DNA of 32,982 nucleotides from Erysipelothrix sp. (GTDB taxonomy: Bacteria; Bacillota_I; Bacilli_A; Erysipelotrichales; Erysipelotrichaceae), in contig JAAYEW010000065.1 of NCBI GenBank assembly GCA_012728555.1, forward strand, positions 1-32,982, in the 5' to 3' direction. Positions 8,238 through 16,112 of this stretch are shown here, one piece after another. The position numbers and the translations under genes are program-made. Below the pieces are notes generated by a model that did no database searches, had not been told where the DNA came from, and saw nothing but the letters and a program-made list of their open reading frames with translations. The first letter of the stretch is position 1, and the number at the start of each line of letters is the position of its first letter.

Positions 8238-9308
8238 CTACTTGAAATCAATTGGTTTCACTTCTTTAAAACCATTACGAGCAGTAAAATTGATATCAAC
8301 AGGGAGTGCCTCAATGACAGCAATTGGATTCAGTGTTTCATAGTCGTATTGCATTAATTGTTTTTCATCGAATTCGCCAGCCAAGATACATCTTTCTGTT
8401 TTTAACCCCGTTGCTGAAGAAACAGAACTGTCATAAACATTGACATAAGCTTTTGTCAGTGGAGTAATTGCACAGGCTTCTGTAGCAACACCTAGGGATA
8501 ATGAACATAAATAAGCATAGAATCGTTCATTCAAGTTTGTCTTTGTAAGCTTCTTATTTGTGTATTTACCTGCTTTATCAAATTCAACCACATTATCAAT
8601 GATGTCTTCTTGTAAGTTGACATAAACATCAACTACAATTGCTGAAGCTTCATCAACATTCATTTTGTAGTAGTAAGAAAGAGAAGTGATGTCATCACTG
8701 AAACAATCAAAACCACCAACCAATCGGATGAATTCATCCATTGCTTTGGGTTCAAACCGTTGTAGTTGTTTGGCTAGTTCTGAATCAACACGATGCACTT
8801 CACGGTTGTTATCATCTTCTTCAATTGCTTGATAGAGTGCTTCTTGGAGTTCTTCCATCTCGTTCTCTTCTCGTTTAAACAGCTTATCAAAGAAGTTTGG
8901 TTTGTAGTTTTCAATAGCGACGAGAGCTTGTTTTTGGCGAGGACCTATTTCACGAGTTACATATTCAATCGGAAGTTGATCAAAATTAAAGAAATCATAT
9001 GCTTCATTATGAATGTGACTTAGAGCATATAGCGCATTTTGATAATCATTGACTGCTATCTGTTTATCAATGTCACTTGAGGCGTTGATGCTAGAAGATT
9101 TAGCTTTGGCTTTTTTGCTTTTTGTACCAAAACTTTTGGTATAACTTAATCCAGTTCCAGGGATACCAATCGATGCTTGTTTTCTTCCTGAGGTATTGAC
9201 TGTGAACCGTGCGCCTGGTATACCAAAGGAAAGTCCAGCACTTTGTTTTCCGACATTGAGGTTGATAAATTTTCCTAAACGGATTCTTTTTCTAAAGTTT
9301 ATTCCCAT
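8238..9308 (-). CDS. DUF4236 domain-containing protein
   Basis: N-terminal GINFRKRIRLGKFINLNVGKQSAGLSFGIPGARFTVNTSGRKQASIGIPGTGLSYTK typical of DUF4236; start taken at MGINFRK. Confidence 0.8.
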   Translation of the reverse strand: MGINFRKRIRLGKFINLNVGKQSAGLSFGIPGARFTVNTSGRKQASIGIPGTGLSYTKSFGTKSKKAKAKSSSINASSDIDKQIAVNDYQNALYALSHIHNEAYDFFNFDQLPIEYVTREIGPRQKQALVAIENYKPNFFDKLFKREENEMEELQEALYQAIEEDDNNREVHRVDSELAKQLQRFEPKAMDEFIRLVGGFDCFSDDITSLSYYYKMNVDEASAIVVDVYVNLQEDIIDNVVEFDKAGKYTNKKLTKTNLNERFYAYLCSLSLGVATEACAITPLTKAYVNVYDSSVSSATGLKTERCILAGEFDEKQLMQYDYETLNPIAVIEALPVDINFTARNGFKEVKPIDFK

Positions 9309-9366
9309 AATGTTCTCCAATTCTTTGAACTAATCATAGCATAAAATTAGGTGTTTATTAATAAAA

Positions 9367-9375
9367 TGGTATAAT
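9367..9375 (+). promoter_or_regulatory. Extended -10 (TGGTATAAT) 6 nt upstream of the metallophosphoesterase ATG
   Basis: TGGTATAATACTTGTATG; predicted TSS at or within 1 nt of the start codon. Confidence 0.5.
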
Positions 9376-9381
9376 ACTTGT

Positions 9382-10128
9382 ATGATAAAATCAGTTGAAT
9401 ATTTAGAGGTTCAACACTTTAAAATTAAAAGTAAATTGATTGATTCATCGCTAAGAGTCGTTCACCTTAGTGATGTTCATATTCCTCGATCAGAAGTATC
9501 TCTTCCTGTAATCATTCAAACGGTTCAGAATCAGTTTCCTGATGTTGTTTTTATTACAGGAGATCTTTTTGATTGTCGCTGTTCACTCAAAGATGTTGAT
9601 ACGATTAATTCGTTTCTGAATCAACTCAGTTCGATGAGTCAAGTGTTTTGGGTTCGGGGTAATCACGAGTTAAAAAATCGCTATTCAAAAGAAATCATAA
9701 ACCAACTGGTCGAAAAACCAGTGATGAATGAATATTTAAGGATTAATGACACTGTTGAGATACTTGGTGTGGATGAGACTGCTCGTTATGTTAGAAGTCT
9801 AAACAAATCAGATCGATTAACACTTATATTGTGTCATCACCCCGAAAGTTATTCTTACCATCTTTCAAGTAATGATTGTTATCAATTTTCAGGTCATGTT
9901 CATGGTGGGCAAATACGGATTGGTCATCAAGGGTTGTTTGGTCCTGATCAAGGATTTCTTTTGAAGTATTCAAAAGGATTTTATCCGATGACTTTTGACA
10001 GGGGTTTGTTTGTTTGTGCTGGTTTGGGTCGTTCGATTTTTCCAATGAGAATTAACAATCCACCGCATATTATTGTGGTTGATTTTTTGCCAGTAGGGTA
10101 TAATGAAAGAAGTGAGGTTAATGTATGA
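9382..10128 (+). CDS. Metallophosphoesterase
   Basis: LSDVHIP, GDLFD, VRGNHE, CHHPE, SGHVHGGQ motifs. Confidence 0.92.
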   Translation: MIKSVEYLEVQHFKIKSKLIDSSLRVVHLSDVHIPRSEVSLPVIIQTVQNQFPDVVFITGDLFDCRCSLKDVDTINSFLNQLSSMSQVFWVRGNHELKNRYSKEIINQLVEKPVMNEYLRINDTVEILGVDETARYVRSLNKSDRLTLILCHHPESYSYHLSSNDCYQFSGHVHGGQIRIGHQGLFGPDQGFLLKYSKGFYPMTFDRGLFVCAGLGRSIFPMRINNPPHIIVVDFLPVGYNERSEVNV

Positions 10129-10571
10129 GTAAAGAGAAAAAACAAAAATTGTATTTGGTTAGTTTAATTGTTGGATTTTTGACAGTTGTTGGTCTCTATT
10201 TTCTGATTCAAAATAAGATTGATATCTTGTGGATGGTGAGCTTTACTGTGGTGATGCTGATTGTCTATTGGTTAATTGCAAGAAAAATTGTTGCGAGTAA
10301 GAAGTCAGTTTCTATACCTAAGAGTGATTTATCTAAAAGTGCCACCACTATTTTTAATGCTTTAGGAGTTGATAATGTGGTTTCTATTGATCACTGTCAA
10401 ACTCGTGTTAAAGTAACGGTCAAGGATTCAAATGGAGTGGATGTTGCTAAGATTCGTAGTGCTGGTATTCAAGGAGTGATTAAGCCGTCGAATACCAGTG
10501 TTCATTTAGTGGCTAAAGAGTTGGTCAATCCATTGTATGAAGCACTAATGAATATTGTAGAAAGCAGGTAG
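10125..10571 (+). CDS. Membrane-anchored stand-alone PTS EIIB (glucose-type) domain protein
   Basis: Two N-terminal TM segments, then IFNALGVDNVVSIDHCQTRVKVTVKD...GIQGVIKPSNTSVHLV, matching the EIIB fold with phospho-Cys motif (C-x-TR). Confidence 0.8.
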   Translation: MSKEKKQKLYLVSLIVGFLTVVGLYFLIQNKIDILWMVSFTVVMLIVYWLIARKIVASKKSVSIPKSDLSKSATTIFNALGVDNVVSIDHCQTRVKVTVKDSNGVDVAKIRSAGIQGVIKPSNTSVHLVAKELVNPLYEALMNIVESR

Positions 10572-10573
10572 TA

Positions 10574-11749
10574 ATGAAGAAAACCATAATATTTGGAGTG
10601 AATGAAAGAGCTGTGCAGTATGTACTGAACCATCAGGATGAAGACATTGCGGTTGTTGATGTGAAGAACTTTTTACGACGACCAAAATATGTTTTTTTTA
10701 AGGATGATATTACGCAACTATTTTATCATTCAGCACAAGTAAGAAAATCACTGATGAGTCATAGTTTTAAGGAATCTCAGGACTTCTTTAGACAAATCTC
10801 AAGTAGTCATCATGAGAAAGAAAAAGAATTAAAACAGTTGTTACTCAATCAATTAAAAAGATTAAATGTTGATATTTATCGCGGTCATGTATCGTTTAAT
10901 GGTGAGAATCAGGTGACACTTCGTTATTTAGATAATGTGGATGTCCTCTCTTATGATCAAGCATTTCTGAATGCGGGGTATTATGAAAAACATGATCGTG
11001 AACATGCATTTGTTTTTACTTTGGATGAACTGATTCATGGGGAACATTTGTATGAGTCAATTATTATTGAAGCAAAAACACTGAGGAGTCTTGAAATAGC
11101 GGAAATGTTTGCTCATTTTGGTACAAAGGTTACGCTTGTTTGTGATCGTAAGTTTTTCAATCAAATTGAACATTTAATGTTTAGAGATGCGATTAAACTG
11201 AGTTTAATCGATGCCAATATTACTATTTTAGAGAAAAAAGAAATTGATTCTATTGATTATCATGATACAAATTTAACGGTTCATTTGAAGTCACAATCGC
11301 AACTGGCTTTTGAAATAATGGAGAATGATAGCGTTGATTCAGTCACAGCGGACATATTAGTTGTTGAAGGAAAGTTGACTAGAAATTCATTTGATAAAGA
11401 GTTAGAGATATTTGATGATTTAGCTGAATCGACCATGAAGATTCTTTATCTTTCGAAACCATTTGTTACTCTAGAGAAAAATAAACACGTTAATGATCGA
11501 GTTGTTCGATTAGATGCATCTCAAATTCCATACTTTGTCTTAAGGTATGAAGAAGAAGGAGGACTTGAAGTAAGTGTAAATCCTGAGTCGAATCAGATTA
11601 CAAGCGCGTCGATTTATACTCATCAAGCAATTGATATTGGACAATGTATTGAATTAATGATGAATCAATCGTTAAGCCTTGATACGATCAAAGATGTTTC
11701 GCCCGATTCAATCTTTTCTGTTTTATTAAAAGTGAAAGAGAGTGTGTAA
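10574..11749 (+). CDS. Degenerate pyridine nucleotide-disulfide oxidoreductase-like protein
   Basis: Segments parallel FAD/NAD reductase architecture (YDQAFLNAG, SLEIAEMFAHFGTKVTLV, C-terminal dimerisation-like FVLRYEEEGG...ASIYTHQAIDIGQCIELM), but GxGxxG and the redox CxxxxC are absent. Confidence 0.6.
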   Translation: MKKTIIFGVNERAVQYVLNHQDEDIAVVDVKNFLRRPKYVFFKDDITQLFYHSAQVRKSLMSHSFKESQDFFRQISSSHHEKEKELKQLLLNQLKRLNVDIYRGHVSFNGENQVTLRYLDNVDVLSYDQAFLNAGYYEKHDREHAFVFTLDELIHGEHLYESIIIEAKTLRSLEIAEMFAHFGTKVTLVCDRKFFNQIEHLMFRDAIKLSLIDANITILEKKEIDSIDYHDTNLTVHLKSQSQLAFEIMENDSVDSVTADILVVEGKLTRNSFDKELEIFDDLAESTMKILYLSKPFVTLEKNKHVNDRVVRLDASQIPYFVLRYEEEGGLEVSVNPESNQITSASIYTHQAIDIGQCIELMMNQSLSLDTIKDVSPDSIFSVLLKVKESV

Positions 11750-11754
11750 TAGCG

Positions 11755-12489
11755 ATGGAAGAGCTAAAGAATAAGCCTCAAGAAATGAAAATTGCGGTGT
11801 TGATTGATGGAGATAATTCATCGTATCAGAGAGTCAATGAAATGTTAGAGGAAATTGCTAAGTATGGTGTTCCTACGATTAAAAGAATTTATGGTGATTT
11901 TACAAAACCGAATCTTGAAGGATGGAAAACAAATTTATTGGATAACGCCATCACACCGATTCAACAATATGCTTACACAACGGGTAAAAACGCAACAGAC
12001 TCAATGATGATTATTGATGCTATGGACATTTTGTATTCTAAAAATGTTGATGGTTTTTGTATTGTGAGTAGTGATTCTGATTTTACGCGTTTAGCGGTTC
12101 GACTTCGTGAAGCTGGAAAATTTGTGATTGGGATGGGTGAAGAGAAAACACCAACGCCTTTCATTAAGTCGTGTGACAGATTTATTTACTTGTCCGTTAT
12201 TACTAGACAAAAAACGCAACCAACTAAATTAAAGCTGCGAGATGTTAAAGAACTTAAAGATATGATTCAGATTGCGATTGATGATGTAGCTGATGATAGT
12301 GGTTATGCTTTCTTAGCCGATGTAGGAAATATTATTAATAAGAAACATCCTGATTTTGACCCTCGTAATTATGGATATATGAAACTATCGCATCTTATTA
12401 AAGATTTAAAAGATTTTGTTTTGGATGAAAGACCGATTGGCAAATCTGGGGTGAAGCATGTGTATATTAAGAACAGGGGTGAAGAATAG
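11755..12489 (+). CDS. NYN domain protein with C-terminal OST-HTH/LOTUS domain
   Basis: VLIDGDNSSYQRV, KNATDSMMIIDAMDILYS, CIVSSDSDFTRLA (NYN Asp residues); C-terminal LADVGNIINKKHPDFDPRNYGYMKLSHLIKDL (LOTUS). Confidence 0.88.
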   Translation: MEELKNKPQEMKIAVLIDGDNSSYQRVNEMLEEIAKYGVPTIKRIYGDFTKPNLEGWKTNLLDNAITPIQQYAYTTGKNATDSMMIIDAMDILYSKNVDGFCIVSSDSDFTRLAVRLREAGKFVIGMGEEKTPTPFIKSCDRFIYLSVITRQKTQPTKLKLRDVKELKDMIQIAIDDVADDSGYAFLADVGNIINKKHPDFDPRNYGYMKLSHLIKDLKDFVLDERPIGKSGVKHVYIKNRGEE

Positions 12490-12965
12490 TGAAAGCCGTA
12501 TATCCCGGATCCTTTGATCCCATTACATTAGGGCACATTGATGTCATAAAGAGAGCGTCCTTGATTTTTGAAGAACTAACTATTGCGGTGATGAATAATC
12601 CACGTAAAACAACAACGTTTAGTGTGGAGGATCGCATAAATATGATAAAGGATGCTATTAAAGATTTAAAGAATGTTGAAGTAACCACAGATGTTGGCTT
12701 AACTGTTGATTTAGCGAAACGAGTTGGAGCGAAGGTTCTTATTCGTGGAATTCGGGCTGTAATGGATTATGAATCAGAGTTACAAACTGCGACTGCGAAT
12801 CAATTGTTAGCTCCAGAAATTGAGACCGTATTTTTAGTGTCTAGACCTGAATATTCTTTTATATCGAGTTCCACGATTAAAGAAATTGCGTTTAATCATG
12901 GAGATATTTCTAAAGTTGTTACGCCTATGGTTGAACAAGCAATTAAATCACATTATGGCTACTAA
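12489..12965 (+). CDS. coaD: Phosphopantetheine adenylyltransferase (GTG start)
   Basis: YPGSFDPITLGHIDVIKRA, RGIRAVMDYESELQTA, SSSTIKEIA. Confidence 0.96.
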   Translation: MKAVYPGSFDPITLGHIDVIKRASLIFEELTIAVMNNPRKTTTFSVEDRINMIKDAIKDLKNVEVTTDVGLTVDLAKRVGAKVLIRGIRAVMDYESELQTATANQLLAPEIETVFLVSRPEYSFISSSTIKEIAFNHGDISKVVTPMVEQAIKSHYGY

Positions 12966-13530
12966 TTCTGTTATATTAGCAAGTAAAAGTCCTCGTCGAA
13001 AAGAATTATTAGAAAGTCTTGGATTAACTTTTGACGTAGTGACGACAGAAGTTAATGAAATTTTTCGCGAACAATTTTCGTTTGAGAGGCAAATTCAACT
13101 GATAGCTTTTGATAAAGCAATGGCGGTACATCCTTGTTTTTTAGATTCTATGGTTATTGCCGGAGATACGATTGTTGTGTGTGATAACCAACTTTTAAAA
13201 AAACCAAAGAATACGGAAGAAGCTAGAAAGATGTTAAGTTTATTGTCTGGTAGACAACACAGTGTAATTAGTGGTATTTGTGTGGTTGATTTAAATGATA
13301 TTACAATATATTCAGAAGTAACCGAAGTCTTTGTTAAAGATGTTTCGCTTGAAACAATTGATACTTATATTTCCTTATATCAACCTTTTGACAAAGCAGG
13401 GGCATATGGTATTCAAGATAACTATTTTAAAGAGTATTTTTTAGAGTTTATCCAAGGAGAATATGAGAATGTTATGGGACTGCCACTAATTCGGTTGAAA
13501 GACATATTAAAAAGGAAAGGGAAATTATGA
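12955..13530 (+). CDS. maf: Maf-family nucleotide pyrophosphatase
   Basis: ILASKSPRRKELLESLGL, GDTIVV, GKQ-type SGRQHSVISG, PFDKAGAYGIQ; start at 12955 rather than the longer ORF start. Confidence 0.93.
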   Translation: MATNSVILASKSPRRKELLESLGLTFDVVTTEVNEIFREQFSFERQIQLIAFDKAMAVHPCFLDSMVIAGDTIVVCDNQLLKKPKNTEEARKMLSLLSGRQHSVISGICVVDLNDITIYSEVTEVFVKDVSLETIDTYISLYQPFDKAGAYGIQDNYFKEYFLEFIQGEYENVMGLPLIRLKDILKRKGKL

Positions 13531-13970
13531 TTAGATCATTTCAAATGAAGGATTTATCTAGAGTTTTAGAAATATGGTTGAATTCAAGCATTGAGGCTCA
13601 TCCATTTTTATCTCCGTCGCACTTTTTAGTGAGTTATGAAGAGTTTCAAAAGGATCATCTACTAAAGTCACAATCCACCGTGTATGAGTTGGATGGTGAA
13701 GTGATTGGTTTTATTTCTATAAAACAAACAATGGAGCTTTCTGCTATAAATATCGATCCAAAATACCAAAACAATGGTTTTGGAGAAAAGCTATTAGATC
13801 ACATGAAAGAGAAATTTGCGTTGATGTATATGACGATTTTTACAGAGAATACAAAGGGTTTTGATTTCTTAGTGAAGAATGGATTTGAAGTTGTTGAAAA
13901 GAAAACAGATTTTATGACTAAAAAGCAATTGGTAACGTTGCGTTATGAAAACAATCCATTACAATCGTAA
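13527..13970 (+). CDS. GNAT-family N-acetyltransferase
   Basis: MIRSFQMKDLSRVLEIW..., LSAINIDPKYQNNGFGEKLLDHM acetyl-CoA loop. Confidence 0.88.
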   Translation: MIRSFQMKDLSRVLEIWLNSSIEAHPFLSPSHFLVSYEEFQKDHLLKSQSTVYELDGEVIGFISIKQTMELSAINIDPKYQNNGFGEKLLDHMKEKFALMYMTIFTENTKGFDFLVKNGFEVVEKKTDFMTKKQLVTLRYENNPLQS

Positions 13971-14091
13971 AGAATCACAACTTCTTACGGTAGGTTTATT
14001 AACAGTGAGAACACGACGATAAGTGATGATACAATTACAGCGTTAAAGCCACTCACAAACAATTAAACGACTACAAAAAATTGTCATCAGA

Positions 14092-14119
14092 GCAAAATAA
14101 AACCCACGACACAGTGGGT
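14092..14119 (-). terminator. Intrinsic terminator of the tRNA-Thr transcript
   Basis: Minus strand ACCCAC-TGTGTC-GTGGGT followed by TTTATTTT. Confidence 0.65.
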
Positions 14120-14130
14120 GAAATTGTTAC

Positions 14131-14204
14131 TGGTGCCGATACCGAGAATCGGACTCGGGGCTGAGCATTACCATTGCTCTGTTTTACCACTAAACTATAT
14201 CGGC
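14131..14204 (-). tRNA. tRNA-Thr (anticodon GGT), CCA encoded
   Basis: Reverse complement GCCGATATAGTTTAGTGGTAAAACAGAGCAATGGTAATGCTCAGCCCCGAGTCCGATTCTCGGTATCGGCACCA folds as a cloverleaf: 7-bp acceptor, 4-bp D, 5-bp anticodon and 5-bp T stems, loop ATGGTAA. Confidence 0.9.
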
Positions 14205-14215
14205 ATTGCCATACT

Positions 14216-14244
14216 ATAATACCCAAAATAAACGCATTTGACAA
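14216..14244 (-). promoter_or_regulatory. Promoter of tRNA-Thr
   Basis: Minus strand TTGTCA, 17-nt spacer, TATTAT. Confidence 0.6.
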
Positions 14245-14439
14245 GAGAGTTCATCTAAAAGTATTGTAGTAATTCCAAAGAATGGTAAAATTATTTTTGA
14301 GATAATCAATGAATCCAAGTGTGTATGAATTGAAGTCGAAATTCAGAAAGTGGAAGACAATGAATTCTATTCTTGGACTCAGTAACAAATTAATCAACAG
14401 AAATAGATAGTGTAAAGATACAATTCAGGAGAGAGAAAA

Positions 14440-14772
14440 ATGGCAAAATATGAAAGAAGAATCAACCGTAGTTTACAGGAAGTTGTTTCCATCTGTCATG
14501 ATACAATAATTAAAGGAAGCATGAGTGCAAGCTTTGAAGATGGAAGTAGTTTCATCTACGATGGTGTCCACTGTGAAGTCAGAGTCTATGAGCGTTATAG
14601 TTATTTGGGACAAAACAGAGTTAGCCTCAATTTAACGGTAGTTGGAGACAACAATTCTTGTCAAGTGAGCTGTATAACTTCAGGTGGCTCACAAGCGATG
14701 CTTTTTAAAATCAACACTTTTGGTGAATCTAGTTTCTTAAATACCTTAATTTCTAGACTCGAAACACTCTAA
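14440..14772 (+). CDS. DUF6054-like family protein
   Basis: 110-aa ORF with AGGAGAG RBS; MAKYERRINRSLQEVVSICHDTIIKGSMSASFEDGSSF resembles DUF6054-type proteins. Confidence 0.6.
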   Translation: MAKYERRINRSLQEVVSICHDTIIKGSMSASFEDGSSFIYDGVHCEVRVYERYSYLGQNRVSLNLTVVGDNNSCQVSCITSGGSQAMLFKINTFGESSFLNTLISRLETL

Positions 14773-14810
14773 GAGAAGTGATATAATAAACAAGATAATA
14801 AGGAGGAAAT

Positions 14811-16022
14811 ATGTATAACACACAATTAGTAACAAGCAATCTTTTTTGGGTAGGAGCTAGTGATCGCAGAATCTCACGTTTCGAAAATATGTTCCCAATC
14901 GATAAAGGAATTGCGTACAATTCTTATTTGATCCTAGATGAAAAAACATGTCTTTTAGATACAGTCGATAAGAGTATTTCTGAAATTTATATTGATAATA
15001 TTTATCATGTTTTAAATGGAAGAAAATTAGATTACTTAGTTATCAATCACATGGAACCAGACCACTGTGCTAATATTGAAAGAATTTGTGAGTTGTTTCC
15101 AGAAGTGACACTCGTCGGAAACAATAAAACATTTACTTATTTAGAACAATTTTACGAAGCAGACTTGTCCGCACGGTATCATGTTGTTAAAGACAAAGAA
15201 GAACTAAAACTCGGTGAAAGAACATTAACGTTTTATTTGGCCCCAATGGTGCACTGGCCAGAAGTCATGGTTACTTACATCAACGAGGACAAAATTCTGT
15301 TTTCAGCAGATGCTTTTGGAAGTTTTGGTGCATTGGATGGAAACCTTTTCTATGATCAAATAGACGACAAAGATGAATTACTGAACGAGTATCGCCGATA
15401 CTACATCAATATTGTGGGTAAACACGGAGCTAACGTTCAAAATTTATTCAAGAAAATAGCAGATCTTCCTGTGAATATGATTTGTGCCCTCCATGGACCA
15501 GTCTTTAGAGAAGCACAAGATATCGAATTTATTATGGATAAATATCAAAAATGGTCAACCTATACCCCAGAAGAAAAAGGTGTAGTCATCGTTTTTGCGA
15601 GTATGTATGGAAATACTGAATTAGCAATGGACATTATTGCTAGTAAACTCTCAGAAAGAGGGGTCAGAAACATAAAGATGTTTGATGTTTCTCAAACAGA
15701 TCCTTCTTACATCGTTGCTCAATTACACCGCTATTCAAATGCAGTGTTCTCAGCAATCAATTACAATGCTGAACTCTACTTAGGAATGAGTACTTTGTTA
15801 CAAGAAGCAATTATGACTAACTATCAAAATCGCAAGATTAGCTGGGTTAACAATGGGTCCTGGGCAGGAAAAAGTCTACAAATGGCTCAAGAAATCATGG
15901 CTAAGGGTAAGAACATTGAGACAGTTGGAGAAACACTTGTCTTAAAGTCAGCTTTGAAAAAAGAACAATTACCTGAACTAGAAGCACTCGTTGAAGCAAT
16001 TGTAACAAGCCTGCAAGAATAA
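14811..16022 (+). CDS. fprA: FprA-type flavodiiron protein
   Basis: NHMEPDHCANI di-iron motif, MVHWPEVMVTY, FSADAFGSFGAL, C-terminal flavodoxin domain IVFASMYGNTELAM. Confidence 0.92.
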   Translation: MYNTQLVTSNLFWVGASDRRISRFENMFPIDKGIAYNSYLILDEKTCLLDTVDKSISEIYIDNIYHVLNGRKLDYLVINHMEPDHCANIERICELFPEVTLVGNNKTFTYLEQFYEADLSARYHVVKDKEELKLGERTLTFYLAPMVHWPEVMVTYINEDKILFSADAFGSFGALDGNLFYDQIDDKDELLNEYRRYYINIVGKHGANVQNLFKKIADLPVNMICALHGPVFREAQDIEFIMDKYQKWSTYTPEEKGVVIVFASMYGNTELAMDIIASKLSERGVRNIKMFDVSQTDPSYIVAQLHRYSNAVFSAINYNAELYLGMSTLLQEAIMTNYQNRKISWVNNGSWAGKSLQMAQEIMAKGKNIETVGETLVLKSALKKEQLPELEALVEAIVTSLQE

Positions 16023-16072
16023 AAGTATTAAGTATTTGTATTTATAAGAGTAAACATAGCGTATTGATGACC

Positions 16073-16112
16073 AAAAAAGCTGCCAACCAATAAATGTTGA
16101 CAGCTTTTTTTA
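16073..16112. terminator. Bidirectional intrinsic terminator between fprA and the S9 peptidase gene
   Basis: AAAAAAGCTGCCAAC-CAATAAAT-GTTGACAGCTTTTTTT, one internal mismatch. Confidence 0.75.

Noticed and set aside
8793-9023. 76-aa plus-strand ORF
   Set aside because: Antisense to a well-supported DUF4236 CDS; no RBS or recognisable domain
12467-12688. 73-aa minus-strand ORF
   Set aside because: Antisense to coaD; likely a codon-bias artefact
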